DNA of 64,000 nucleotides from Amorphus coralli DSM 19760 (GTDB lineage: Bacteria > Pseudomonadota > Alphaproteobacteria > Rhizobiales > Amorphaceae). The stretch lies in contig NZ_KB894570.1 in NCBI RefSeq assembly GCF_000374525.1, positions 835,065 to 899,064 of the forward strand. The letters are read 5' to 3'. Shown here piece after piece: positions 8,411-16,341 of this stretch (its first letter is position 1; every line of letters starts with the position of its first letter). The position numbers and the translations under genes were made by a program. The notes beneath the pieces are model-generated. The model made no database searches. It worked only from the letters and a program-made list of their open reading frames with translations, and was not told the origin of the DNA.

Positions 8411-9175
8411 CTACTGCGAGTTGAGCGCGCTCTTCATGTCGTCGAGAACTCTGAGAGCGGTCAGGTCCAGACGCAAGGGGGTAACGGAGATGAAGCCGTC
8501 GCGCACGGCCTCGAGGTCGGTGCCCTCGACATAGGCGAACTTCCGCCGCTGAAAGCCGATCCAGTAATAGGGATTGCCGCGGCCGTCGTGGCGCTCTTCC
8601 ACGTTCAGGAGCGCCTGGTCGCGCCGGCCCTGGGTGGTCACCTTCACGCCGGCGACGGCGTCCGGCGCCACGTCTGGCACGTTGATGTTGATCAGCACGT
8701 CGGCAGGCAGGTCCATCTCGAGAATGCGACGGACCAGGCCGGGACCATGAGCGATGGAGGTCTCGTAGGGCGGCTCGGTGCCCTGGGCGTGGCTGTAGGA
8801 CTGCGAGAAGGCGATGGAGCGCACGCCGAGGATGGTGCCCTCCATGGCGCCGGCCACCGTCCCGGAATAGGTCACGTCGTCAGCCAGGTTGTGACCCCGG
8901 TTGATGCCGGAGAGAATCAGGTCCGGATCGCTGTCGAGGATCTGGCGCATGCCCATGATCACGCAGTCGGTGGGTGTGCCACGCACCGCATAGTGCCGCT
9001 CTCCCACCTGCCGCAGCCGCAGCGGATCGTTGACGGTCAGCGAATGCGAGGCACCCGACTGGTCCGTCTCCGGAGCAACGACCCAGACGTCGTCGCTGAG
9101 CGCCTTGGCGATCTCCTCGAGCGCCCAAAGGCCGGGCGAATGGATGCCGTCGTCGTTGGTGACCAGGATCCGCAT
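8411..9175 (-). CDS. surE: 5'-nucleotidase SurE
   Basis: A 254-residue metal-dependent nucleoside 5'-monophosphate phosphatase. The N-terminus MRILVTNDDGIHSPG carries the Asp-Asp metal ligands (residues 8-9), and SGINRGHNLADDVTYSGT near 95-112 supplies the conserved Asn and further metal-site residues. It acts in the cytoplasm in stress and stationary-phase nucleotide turnover. It lies between serS (7-bp gap) and pcm in one reverse operon. Confidence 0.96.
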   Translation of the reverse strand: MRILVTNDDGIHSPGLWALEEIAKALSDDVWVVAPETDQSGASHSLTVNDPLRLRQVGERHYAVRGTPTDCVIMGMRQILDSDPDLILSGINRGHNLADDVTYSGTVAGAMEGTILGVRSIAFSQSYSHAQGTEPPYETSIAHGPGLVRRILEMDLPADVLININVPDVAPDAVAGVKVTTQGRRDQALLNVEERHDGRGNPYYWIGFQRRKFAYVEGTDLEAVRDGFISVTPLRLDLTALRVLDDMKSALNSQ

Positions 9176-9182
9176 GCTGACC

Positions 9183-10463
9183 TCAGGCGGTTTGAATGGT
9201 GTCGATGCCGCCCATGTAGGGCCGCAGGGCGTCGGGAACGGCGATCGAGCCGTCCGCCTGCTGGTAGGTTTCCATGATCGCGATGAGCGCCCGGCCCACC
9301 GCGACGCCGGAGCCGTTCAGCGTGTGCACGAAGCGCGTGGAGCCACCCTCGGCCGGCCGATAGCGCGCATCCATGCGCCGGGCCTGGAAATCGCCGCAGA
9401 CCGAGCAGCTGGAAATCTCGCGATAGGCGCCCTGCCCCGGAAGCCAGACCTCGATGTCGTAGGTCTTGCGGGCAGAGAAGCCCATGTCGCCGGTGCACAG
9501 CGTGATCAGCCGGTAGTGCAGGCCAAGCCGGCGCAGCACGGTTTCCGCACAGCTGGTCATGCGCTCGTGTTCCTCCAACGCCTGCTCCGGCGTGGTCACG
9601 GAAACGAGCTCGACCTTGTTGAACTGGTGCTGGCGCAGCATCCCCCTCGTGTCGCGGCCGGCCGAGCCGGCCTCGGAGCGGAAGCACGGCGTCAGTGCGG
9701 TAACCCTGAACGGCAGCTCGGCCTCGTCCACGAGGCTTTCGCGCACAAGGTTGGTCAGCGGTACCTCGGCCGTCGGGATCAGCCAGCGCCCGTCGGTGGT
9801 GGCGAACTGATCCTCGGCGAACTTCGGCAGCTGCGCGGTGCCGAACAACGCCGGGTCGCGCACCAGCAACGGCGGCTGCACCTCGGTGTAGCCATGCTCG
9901 CTCACGTGCATGTCGAGCATGAACTGGCCGAGAGCGCGCTCCAGGCGGGCGAGCTGGCCCTTCAGGATGACGAACCGAGAACCGGCAAGCTTCGCTGCGG
10001 TCTCGAAATCCATCATGCCCAGCGCCTCGCCGAGCTCGTAGTGCTCTTTCGGCTCGAAGTCCGGCGCCAGCGGCGTCCCGTCCCGGCGAACCTCCACGTT
10101 GGCAGCCTCGTCGGCGCCGACCGGCACATCGTCGAAGGGCACGTTCGGCGTGGCGGCCAGGATCGCCTGGATCTCCGCGTCGGCGGCGCGCTCCGCCTCC
10201 TCGCCCTGCTGGATCTGGGCCTTGAGGTCGGCGACCTCGGCCATCAGGCGCTGGGCTTCGGCCTCGTCGCCGGACCCCTTCGCCTTGCCGATGGCCTTGG
10301 ACGACGTGTTGCGCCGCTGCTGGGCGTCCTGGAGGCGCTGGATGGCGCCGCGCCGGGCTTCGTCGAGGGCAATCAGCCTGTCGGAAAGCGGGTCCATGCC
10401 CCGGCTCGCGAGCGCGCGGTCGAACTCGACCGGATGGTCGCGAATCCAGCGGATATCGAGCAT
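9183..10463 (-). CDS. serS: Serine-tRNA ligase
   Basis: A 426-residue class II aminoacyl-tRNA synthetase that charges tRNA-Ser and tRNA-Sec. Residues about 30-105 form the long coiled-coil arm that grips the tRNA variable arm. The catalytic core follows, with class II motif 2 ([20 protein letters not shown]) and motif 3 near the C-terminus ([19 protein letters not shown]). The C-terminus ends [10 protein letters not shown]. It lies 48 bp downstream of tatC. Confidence 0.97.
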   Translation of the reverse strand: MLDIRWIRDHPVEFDRALASRGMDPLSDRLIALDEARRGAIQRLQDAQQRRNTSSKAIGKAKGSGDEAEAQRLMAEVADLKAQIQQGEEAERAADAEIQAILAATPNVPFDDVPVGADEAANVEVRRDGTPLAPDFEPKEHYELGEALGMMDFETAAKLAGSRFVILKGQLARLERALGQFMLDMHVSEHGYTEVQPPLLVRDPALFGTAQLPKFAEDQFATTDGRWLIPTAEVPLTNLVRESLVDEAELPFRVTALTPCFRSEAGSAGRDTRGMLRQHQFNKVELVSVTTPEQALEEHERMTSCAETVLRRLGLHYRLITLCTGDMGFSARKTYDIEVWLPGQGAYREISSCSVCGDFQARRMDARYRPAEGGSTRFVHTLNGSGVAVGRALIAIMETYQQADGSIAVPDALRPYMGGIDTIQTA

Positions 10464-10511
10464 CGGAGAACTCCGGAAACGATCTGCAACGGCCTGACGA
10501 ACGCGGCGGGA

Positions 10512-11321
10512 TCAGTCCGTTTCGTCGGCGTCGTCGGCCTTTTCGGCCGCGGCCGCCCTGGCGGCTCTCGACCGCTCCACGTACCGGACCGCGATGATGG
10601 AGATCTCGTAGAGGAGCATCGCAGGCACCGCAAGACTGATCTGGCTGATCGGGTCCGGAGGCGTCAGCACCGCCGCCAGGATGAACGCGATGACCACCGC
10701 GTACTTCCGCTTCTTCTTCAGATCGTCGGCGGTGATGAGCTCGACCCGCGCCAGCAGCGTCAGGATCACGGGCAGCTGGAACACGATCCCGAACGCGAAG
10801 ATCAGGATCATGATGAGGCCGAGATACTCGCTCACCCGCGGCAGCAGGTGAATGGTCGCCCTGCCCGCTTCCCCGGTCTGCTCCATGCCGAGGAAGAAGT
10901 TCATCGCCAGCGGCATGACGACGAAATAGACGAGCATGGAGCCGATCGCGAAGAGGATCGGCGTCGCCACCAGGAACGGCAGGAATGCGCCGCGCTCGTT
11001 GCGGTAGAGGCCGGGCGCCACGAACATGTAGATCTGGACGGCGAGTACCGGGAACGCCAGGAACAGCGCCCCGAACAGCGCCAGCTTGAGCTGCGTGAAG
11101 AAGAATTCCTGCGGGGCAGTGTAGATCAGCTCGATGGACTTCGCCTCACCGGCGGCGCGCTCATAGGGCACCACGAGAATGTTGAAGATGTCGGAGGCGA
11201 AGTAGAAGCAGACAACGAAGGCGATCGCGATGGCAATCAGCGACTTGATCAGCCGGCTTCGCAGCTCGATCAGGTGGTCGATCAGCGGAGCCTTGGAGGC
11301 CTCGATATCGTCCTGGCTCAT
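10512..11321 (-). CDS. tatC: Sec-independent (Tat) translocase subunit TatC
   Basis: A 269-residue polytopic inner-membrane protein with six helices. The N-terminal APLIDHLIELRSRLIKSL is the conserved cytoplasmic TatC motif that binds twin-arginine signal peptides. The conserved FxxxP-type region appears at AFPVLAVQIYMFVAPGLY. The C-terminus is short and charged. ATG 11321 overlaps the tatB stop by 4 nt, indicating translational coupling. TatC with TatB forms the receptor that exports folded proteins. Confidence 0.97.
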   Translation of the reverse strand: MSQDDIEASKAPLIDHLIELRSRLIKSLIAIAIAFVVCFYFASDIFNILVVPYERAAGEAKSIELIYTAPQEFFFTQLKLALFGALFLAFPVLAVQIYMFVAPGLYRNERGAFLPFLVATPILFAIGSMLVYFVVMPLAMNFFLGMEQTGEAGRATIHLLPRVSEYLGLIMILIFAFGIVFQLPVILTLLARVELITADDLKKKRKYAVVIAFILAAVLTPPDPISQISLAVPAMLLYEISIIAVRYVERSRAARAAAAEKADDADETD

Positions 11322-11773
11322 GAACGCTGTTCGCTTTCGGCGGGTTCGCCGGACGGCGCCGGCGCGGGGACGGCCGCCTCGGCCTCTCCGGTCGGTTTCT
11401 GAGAGGCCTGTTCGGGCAGCGGATCGGTGGCTGGAGCAACGTCCGGAGCCGAGGCCGGCTGAGGCTCGCCGGATCCGTTGGCGGCACCCGTCTTGACCGG
11501 TGCCGACTGCACCTCCGGCTTGTTGGAGGGCTTTTTAGTCGGGTCGATGGAGGTGACGGCCTCGAGATCCTTGCGGACATCGTCGACGTTGGCCTGCCGC
11601 TCGGCTTCCTTGAGCACGTCGTTGAATTGCGACTGGAACTCGTTGGCCATGCGACGCATGCGACCAACCGTCCGGCCGAACGTCATCAGCATGGACGGCA
11701 GCTCTTTCGGGCCGACCACGAGAATGGCGATCACCGCGACCACGATAAGTTCGGTCCAGCCGATATCGAACAT
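11318..11773 (-). CDS. tatB: Tat translocase subunit TatB
   Basis: A 151-residue protein with one N-terminal membrane helix (MFDIGWTELIVVAVIAILVV). The GPKELP hinge and an amphipathic helix (MLMTFGRTVGRMRRMANEF) follow. The acidic Pro/Ala/Glu-rich tail from about residue 75 is low in complexity, as in other alphaproteobacterial TatB proteins. It is distinguished from TatA by the Glu in the first helix and by length. Its stop overlaps the tatC start by 4 nt. Confidence 0.95.
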   Translation of the reverse strand: MFDIGWTELIVVAVIAILVVGPKELPSMLMTFGRTVGRMRRMANEFQSQFNDVLKEAERQANVDDVRKDLEAVTSIDPTKKPSNKPEVQSAPVKTGAANGSGEPQPASAPDVAPATDPLPEQASQKPTGEAEAAVPAPAPSGEPAESEQRS

Positions 11774-11823
11774 GGAAATGCGCCTCGGGTCGGGCCGCGA
11801 CGCCGGTTACAGCGGAGCGGACA

Positions 11824-12060
11824 TCAACCGGCCTTCGACCGATCCTCCGACTTCTCGGTGTTCACGGTCTCCGAGGGCGTGTGCTCGATCGTCTTGTGAG
11901 ACGAGTTCGCCTTGTCGTCGTCCTCATCGTCGGCGAGCCCCTTGCGGAAGCTCTTCACGCCCTTCGCGACGTCGCCCATCAGATCGGAGATCTTTCCGCG
12001 CCCGAACAGAAGCACGACGATGACGGCGACGATGAGAAGTTGCCAAACACTGACACCCAT
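11824..12060 (-). CDS. tatA: Tat translocase pore subunit TatA
   Basis: A 78-residue protein with an N-terminal helix ([19 protein letters not shown]), the diagnostic FG hinge ([13 protein letters not shown]), and an amphipathic helix ending [10 protein letters not shown] short acidic tail follows. It oligomerises around TatBC to pass folded substrates. It is the first gene of tatABC, ending 50 bp before tatB. In many Hyphomicrobiales tatA directly follows scpB; here an ABC ATPase gene intervenes. Confidence 0.95.
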   Translation of the reverse strand: MGVSVWQLLIVAVIVVLLFGRGKISDLMGDVAKGVKSFRKGLADDEDDDKANSSHKTIEHTPSETVNTEKSEDRSKAG

Positions 12061-12125
12061 GGGCGAAACGATCCCGTTTACTGGCGACTACGCCGAAAGC
12101 CGGCTTGCTGGATCGGCACTATTTC

Positions 12126-12144
12126 AAAAAGCGGCGTCCCCCGC
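12126..12144 (-). terminator. Possible weak intrinsic terminator after the lone ABC ATPase gene
   Basis: On the reverse strand a 4-bp GCGG/CCGC stem with a 6-nt loop is followed by five Ts (12126-12130), 33 nt past the ATPase stop codon and upstream of tatA. The stem is short, so this is tentative. Confidence 0.3.
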
Positions 12145-12176
12145 AATGGCGCCACGCGACTGTTCGCTGGATGGGA

Positions 12177-13364
12177 TTACCCAGCGGCGGTCCGACGGGC
12201 ACCCGGGGCGTGTGCTTGTGCCGCAGGCTGTGGAAACAGCAGCGCGGCACCCGGCGTGACCGAAACCCGGAGCCTGTCTCCCTCTGGCGCCGTTCCAGCC
12301 GGAAGCCGGCAGACCAGGGGCCGGATGAGACCGTCCACCGACAGATCCAGGCGTTCGCTTTCCCCCAGAAATCGCCGACCGACCACCTGAGCCGCCGCTC
12401 CGTCGCCATGCAGGCCCGACAGCTGCAGGCCCTGCGGCCGAACCGCAACAACCACCTCCGTGCCGTCCGCCAGCCCCGGAACCGGAACCCGCCCAAGCGG
12501 AGTGACCGCCGCCCCGTTTGCAACCTCGGCGGTCATCTCGTTGAGTTCCGAAAAGAAACGCGCCGCGTCAAGGTCGGCAGGGCGGCGGTAGAGGGCTTCC
12601 GGCGCACCGAACTGGATGACCCGACCGGCGCGCAGCAGCACGATCCGGTCTCCGATCAGCATGGCCTCTTCCGGATCGTGCGTCACGATCATGGCCGTCG
12701 CGCTGGTGTCGCGCAGGAGGGCCAGTGCATCGGTGCGCACCTGGTCGCGCAGCGTACGATCCAGTCCAGAAAAGGGTTCATCCATGAGAAGCACGCGAGG
12801 ACGGGGCATGAGCGCGCGGACGAGCGCCACTCGTTGCTGTTCGCCGCCGGACAAAACATTCGGATAGACCCGTTCGTAGCGCGCCAGACCCATCCGCTCC
12901 AGCATATCGCGAGCGCGACCGATGGCGGCCGAACGTCCGCGCCGGTCGGTGCCGAACAGCACATTGTCCATCACGGTAAGATGGGGAAACAGGGCATAGT
13001 CCTGGAAGACGAGGCCAAGGCCCCGCTCTTCGGCGGGCACGAACCCGGACGGACCGGCAACCTCGCGCCCGTCCAGAAACACACGCCCGGCGCTCTGCTG
13101 CTCGACACCCGAGGCGATCCGTAGAAGCGTCGTCTTTCCGCAGCCGGATGGCCCCAGAAGGCAGACAATCTCGCCGGGCTTCACGGTGAAGGACACGTGG
13201 TCGAGGACCGGCGTGGTGCGATAGCGGTGCGACACGTCGTCGAAGGCCAACCGCGCAGGATCTGCCTGCCGGCCGTGACCGGATTCGGGAGAGGTGGCCT
13301 GCCCGGCCGCTCCCCTGCGGTTCGAAAATGTCGATTCAGCCGCCACGTGGCACCCGCCCCTCAC
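12177..13364 (-). CDS. Lone ABC transporter ATPase, FbpC-like
   Basis: A 395-residue importer-class ATPase. It has Walker A GPSGCGKTT, signature LSGGEQQRVALVRAL, Walker B LLMDEPFSGLD, switch HDPEEAM and a C-terminal TOBE-like region. The closest feel is FbpC/PotA-type subunits for ferric iron or similar anions. GTG 13364 is the furthest start; a second GTG at 13346 has a GGGGCGGG ribosome-like stretch upstream and may be the real one. No permease or binding protein is beside it. It sits between scpB and tatA, which are usually neighbours, so it looks inserted into a conserved block. Its partners must be encoded elsewhere, or it serves a different system. Confidence 0.85.
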   Translation of the reverse strand: MRGGCHVAAESTFSNRRGAAGQATSPESGHGRQADPARLAFDDVSHRYRTTPVLDHVSFTVKPGEIVCLLGPSGCGKTTLLRIASGVEQQSAGRVFLDGREVAGPSGFVPAEERGLGLVFQDYALFPHLTVMDNVLFGTDRRGRSAAIGRARDMLERMGLARYERVYPNVLSGGEQQRVALVRALMPRPRVLLMDEPFSGLDRTLRDQVRTDALALLRDTSATAMIVTHDPEEAMLIGDRIVLLRAGRVIQFGAPEALYRRPADLDAARFFSELNEMTAEVANGAAVTPLGRVPVPGLADGTEVVVAVRPQGLQLSGLHGDGAAAQVVGRRFLGESERLDLSVDGLIRPLVCRLPAGTAPEGDRLRVSVTPGAALLFPQPAAQAHAPGARRTAAG

Positions 13365-13661
13365 GGCACCGCACCCTGCGCGCGGCCCTGCCCGTGCTTC
13401 CTATCGTATCTGGGAGCACGGGCAAGTGCAGGCCGACCCCGGCGGCGTTGCGACGCACGCCGCTCCGCCGAACCGACGGCAGCGCCGGGATCCCAGTGCC
13501 GGGCGTCCCGACGGACCTTCTTCACAATCAGCTCGAAAACATCGCCGATGATATGCACGACGACACCCCCGGGTGCCGTGTTGGGTTCAGTCCCGTCCCG
13601 GACCCCTAGCGGGAATTGGTGGCGTGACGCTTGCCACCCCGCACGGCCGTTCGTCCGCCGG
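13365..13661. other. Intergenic region between scpB and the lone ABC ATPase
   Basis: A 297-bp gap in an otherwise compact reverse block. No coding frame looks real. It carries a small inverted repeat, GGTGGC/GCCACC (13618-13638), 24 nt past the scpB stop without a U-run. It probably includes the promoter of the ATPase gene, but no clear -35/-10 pair was found. Confidence 0.5.
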
Positions 13662-14366
13662 TCAGTGGTGGTCGTCAGGCTCGTCAGCGCCTTCGTCGGC
13701 GTCGTCTTCCGCCTGTTCCAGTGGATCTTCGTCCGCACCCAGCGCATCGACATCGCTCGGCACGGGCACCCGGAACCCCGGCGGCGGGGTCCCCTCCAGG
13801 AGCCCGGCGCCCTTCAGCTCGTCGAGGCCCGGCAGATCATCGACGGCCTGCAAGTTGAAATGATCCAGGAAGGCCGGCGTGGTGCCATAGGTGACCGGAC
13901 GGCCGGGACTGCGGCGGCGGCCGCGCATCCGGATCCAGCCTGTCTCCAAGAGCACGTCCAGCGTGCCCTTCGAGGTCGAGACGCCGCGTACCTCCTCGAT
14001 CTCCGCCCGCGTGACCGGCTGGTGGTAGGCAATGATGGCGAGCGTCTCCAGCGCGGCGCGCGACAGCTTGCGCGGTTCCACCGCCTCGCGCGACAGCAGG
14101 AAGGCAAGATCGTCGGCGGTGCGGAAGGCCCAGCCCCCCGCCACCTGCACCACGTTGACGCCGCGGCTGGCATAGACGTGCTGCAGATCCTCCAGCAGCG
14201 AGGCGATCTCCGCTCCGCGCGGCATCCGCTCGGCCATCACGGCTTCCGTCAGCGGCTCGGCCGAGGCGAACAGCATGGCCTCGAGCATGCGCAGGTGCTC
14301 GCGCCGCTCGCGCGAGGACAGGTTCGTGACGTTGTCGCCGAAGAGATTGCGGTCCGTCTCGCTCAC
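13662..14366 (-). CDS. scpB: Segregation and condensation protein ScpB
   Basis: A 234-residue kleisin-associated protein with two winged-helix domains. The first covers about 25-105 (LRMLEAMLFASAEPLTEAVMA) and the second about 110-185 (ALETLAIIAYHQPVTRAEIEEVRG), the latter a highly conserved ScpB signature. With ScpA and SMC it forms bacterial condensin. The tail from about 205 is acidic. The GTG start at 14366 overlaps the scpA stop as GTGA, so translation is probably coupled. Confidence 0.95.
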   Translation of the reverse strand: MSETDRNLFGDNVTNLSSRERREHLRMLEAMLFASAEPLTEAVMAERMPRGAEIASLLEDLQHVYASRGVNVVQVAGGWAFRTADDLAFLLSREAVEPRKLSRAALETLAIIAYHQPVTRAEIEEVRGVSTSKGTLDVLLETGWIRMRGRRRSPGRPVTYGTTPAFLDHFNLQAVDDLPGLDELKGAGLLEGTPPPGFRVPVPSDVDALGADEDPLEQAEDDADEGADEPDDHH

Positions 14367-15166
14367 GAGGCGTCATCCTCCGTACGGGTCTTCAGGTAGA
14401 TCGGCGCAAAGGCCTCGCTCTGCCTGAGTTCCAGATGCCCCTCCCGCACCAGTTCGAGGCTGGCGGAAAAGGTGCTGGCGAGCACCGTCGTGCGCTCGGA
14501 CGGGTCCACGAGATAGTGTTCCAGGAGCAGGTCGATCGGCGTCCAGTCGGCGATGCGCCCGACGACGCGTTCCAGCGCCGTGCGCGCATCGGTGAGCGAC
14601 CAGACCACGCGCCTGCGCATCCGCACCACGGTGACCATCTCGCGCTGGCGCTGGGATGCGTAGGCGGTCAGGAGATCGTAGACGGTGGCCTGCCAGCGCG
14701 TCTGGCGCTTCACGCCGATGGGTTCCGGTGCGCCGCGCGCCATGACCTCCACGCCGAGGCGCGGGCGCTGCAGGAGATCCTCGGAGGCCTGGCGCATCGC
14801 TTCCAGCCGCTTCAGCCGAAAGGCCAGTTCGGCAGCAAGCTCCTCGCCCGACGGCTCATCGTCGGCCTCGGGCTTCGGCACGAGCAGGCGCGATTTCAGA
14901 TAGGCGAGCCAGGCGGCCATGACGAGGTAGTCGGCGGCGAGTTCGAGCCGGATTTTCCGGGCCGCCTCGATGAAGGCGAGATATTGCTCGGCCAGGTCGC
15001 TGACGGAAATTCGGGTCAGGTCCACCTTCTGCGAACGCGCCAGCGCCAGGAGCAGGTCGAGCGGCCCCTCGAACCCGCGGACGTCGATGTGCAGGGCGTC
15101 CGCGTCGTCGGGCGTCGGTTCGCTGCGGACGGGCGCGTCGAACGGATCGGCGGACGGGTCGCTCAC
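14363..15166 (-). CDS. scpA: Segregation and condensation protein ScpA (kleisin)
   Basis: A 267-residue kleisin that bridges SMC heads. The core begins LHIDVRGFEGPLDLLLALAR, the ScpA family signature, and the C-terminal winged helix ends with REGHLELRQSEAFAPIYLK. GTG 15166 is chosen because it follows the nagZ stop by a few bases with GGGGGATGATG upstream. The open frame continues 81 codons further into nagZ with no family likeness. nagZ-scpA-scpB is a conserved order in Hyphomicrobiales. Confidence 0.94.
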   Translation of the reverse strand: MSDPSADPFDAPVRSEPTPDDADALHIDVRGFEGPLDLLLALARSQKVDLTRISVSDLAEQYLAFIEAARKIRLELAADYLVMAAWLAYLKSRLLVPKPEADDEPSGEELAAELAFRLKRLEAMRQASEDLLQRPRLGVEVMARGAPEPIGVKRQTRWQATVYDLLTAYASQRQREMVTVVRMRRRVVWSLTDARTALERVVGRIADWTPIDLLLEHYLVDPSERTTVLASTFSASLELVREGHLELRQSEAFAPIYLKTRTEDDAS

Positions 15167-15170
15167 CGCA

Positions 15171-16220
15171 TCATCCCCCGGGTGGTGTCCAGACAGGCTG
15201 GACGAGGTCGGCGAACCGCTGGCGTGCCTCCGCGACGTCGATGGGCTCCGGCTCGCGGCGCGCGGCCAGCGCCCGGTCGGCGCGCGCGAGCGCGTCCCCG
15301 GCGAGCACGGGAACCGCGCCGGCCACCGCATCCATCTCGGCCAGCTTGCCGTTGCAGTGAAGCGCCAGGTCACACCCCGCGGCAATCGACGCCTCCGCGC
15401 GGTCGGCAAGGTTGCCAGAGAGGGCCTTCATCGAGAGATCGTCACTCATCAGACAGCCATCATAGCCGATCGTGCCCCGGATGACCCGCCCGATGACCTC
15501 ATCGGAGGTGGTCGCCGGGCGCTCCGCATCGACGGCGGTGAAGACGACGTGGGCGGTCATCGCCAGCGGACAGCGCCGGAAGCGGCCGAAGGGCAGGAAA
15601 TCGGCGGCCGCAAGCTCGTCCCACGCAGCGTCGACCACCGGCAGCTCCAGATGGCTGTCGGAGCGCGCCCGCCCGTGGCCTGGCACGTGCTTGATCACCG
15701 GCAGGACGCCGCCCTCCAGCAGCGCGTCGATGGCGGCGCCGGCAAGCGTGGAGATGGTGTCGGGATCGGTGCCGTAGGCGCGGTCGCCGATGATGTCGTG
15801 CGCGCCTTCCACGGGCACGTCCACCAGCGGCAGGCAGTCCACGTCCAGACCGAGCGCGCGCAGGTCGGCCGCGATCAGCCGGGTGCCGAGCTGGCAGGCC
15901 TCCAGGCCCTCCGCGTGATCGCGGGCATAGAGCGTTCCGTAGACACGGGACGGCGGATAGGCGCGCCAGTGCGGCGGTTTCAGCCGCTGCACGCGGCCGC
16001 CCTCCTGGTCGATGAGGATCGGCGCCTGCCAGCCGAGCGCCGACCGGATGTCGGCGGCCAGCCGGCGCACCTGCCCGGGATCCACGCAGTTGCGCTGGAA
16101 CAGGATGACGCCCCAGGGCGCCGCCTCGCGCAGGAAATGATCCTCGTCGACGGTGAGAACCGGCCCCGACAGGCCGGTGATGAAGGCTGTTGTCTCGCTC
16201 AAGGTCGGCCCTTCGCTCAC
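15171..16220 (-). CDS. nagZ: Beta-N-acetylhexosaminidase NagZ (GH3)
   Basis: A 349-residue cytoplasmic glycoside hydrolase family 3 enzyme of cell-wall recycling. It removes N-acetylglucosamine from anhydromuropeptides. Visible marks are ILIDQEGGRVQRLKPPHW near 90-107, the catalytic-loop motif KHVPGHGRARSDSHLELP near 165-182, and TSDEVIGRVIRGTIGYDGCLMSDD carrying the catalytic nucleophile Asp. The start is GTG at 16220. The 3' end runs almost into scpA. Confidence 0.94.
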   Translation of the reverse strand: MSEGPTLSETTAFITGLSGPVLTVDEDHFLREAAPWGVILFQRNCVDPGQVRRLAADIRSALGWQAPILIDQEGGRVQRLKPPHWRAYPPSRVYGTLYARDHAEGLEACQLGTRLIAADLRALGLDVDCLPLVDVPVEGAHDIIGDRAYGTDPDTISTLAGAAIDALLEGGVLPVIKHVPGHGRARSDSHLELPVVDAAWDELAAADFLPFGRFRRCPLAMTAHVVFTAVDAERPATTSDEVIGRVIRGTIGYDGCLMSDDLSMKALSGNLADRAEASIAAGCDLALHCNGKLAEMDAVAGAVPVLAGDALARADRALAARREPEPIDVAEARQRFADLVQPVWTPPGG

Positions 16221-16341
16221 GCCGGCGAATCCCGGCCTGGGTGGACTGTTCTCGATAGCGGAGATGGGCGGGATGCGGAAGTCGCGGACCCGACACGGCC
16301 CCGGCTCGGGCCGGGACCGTCGGGCCGTTGGACGGCCGGGC

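Noticed and set aside
13618..13638. GGTGGC/GCCACC inverted repeat after scpB as a terminator
   Set aside because: Only six pairs, a 9-nt loop and no U-run.
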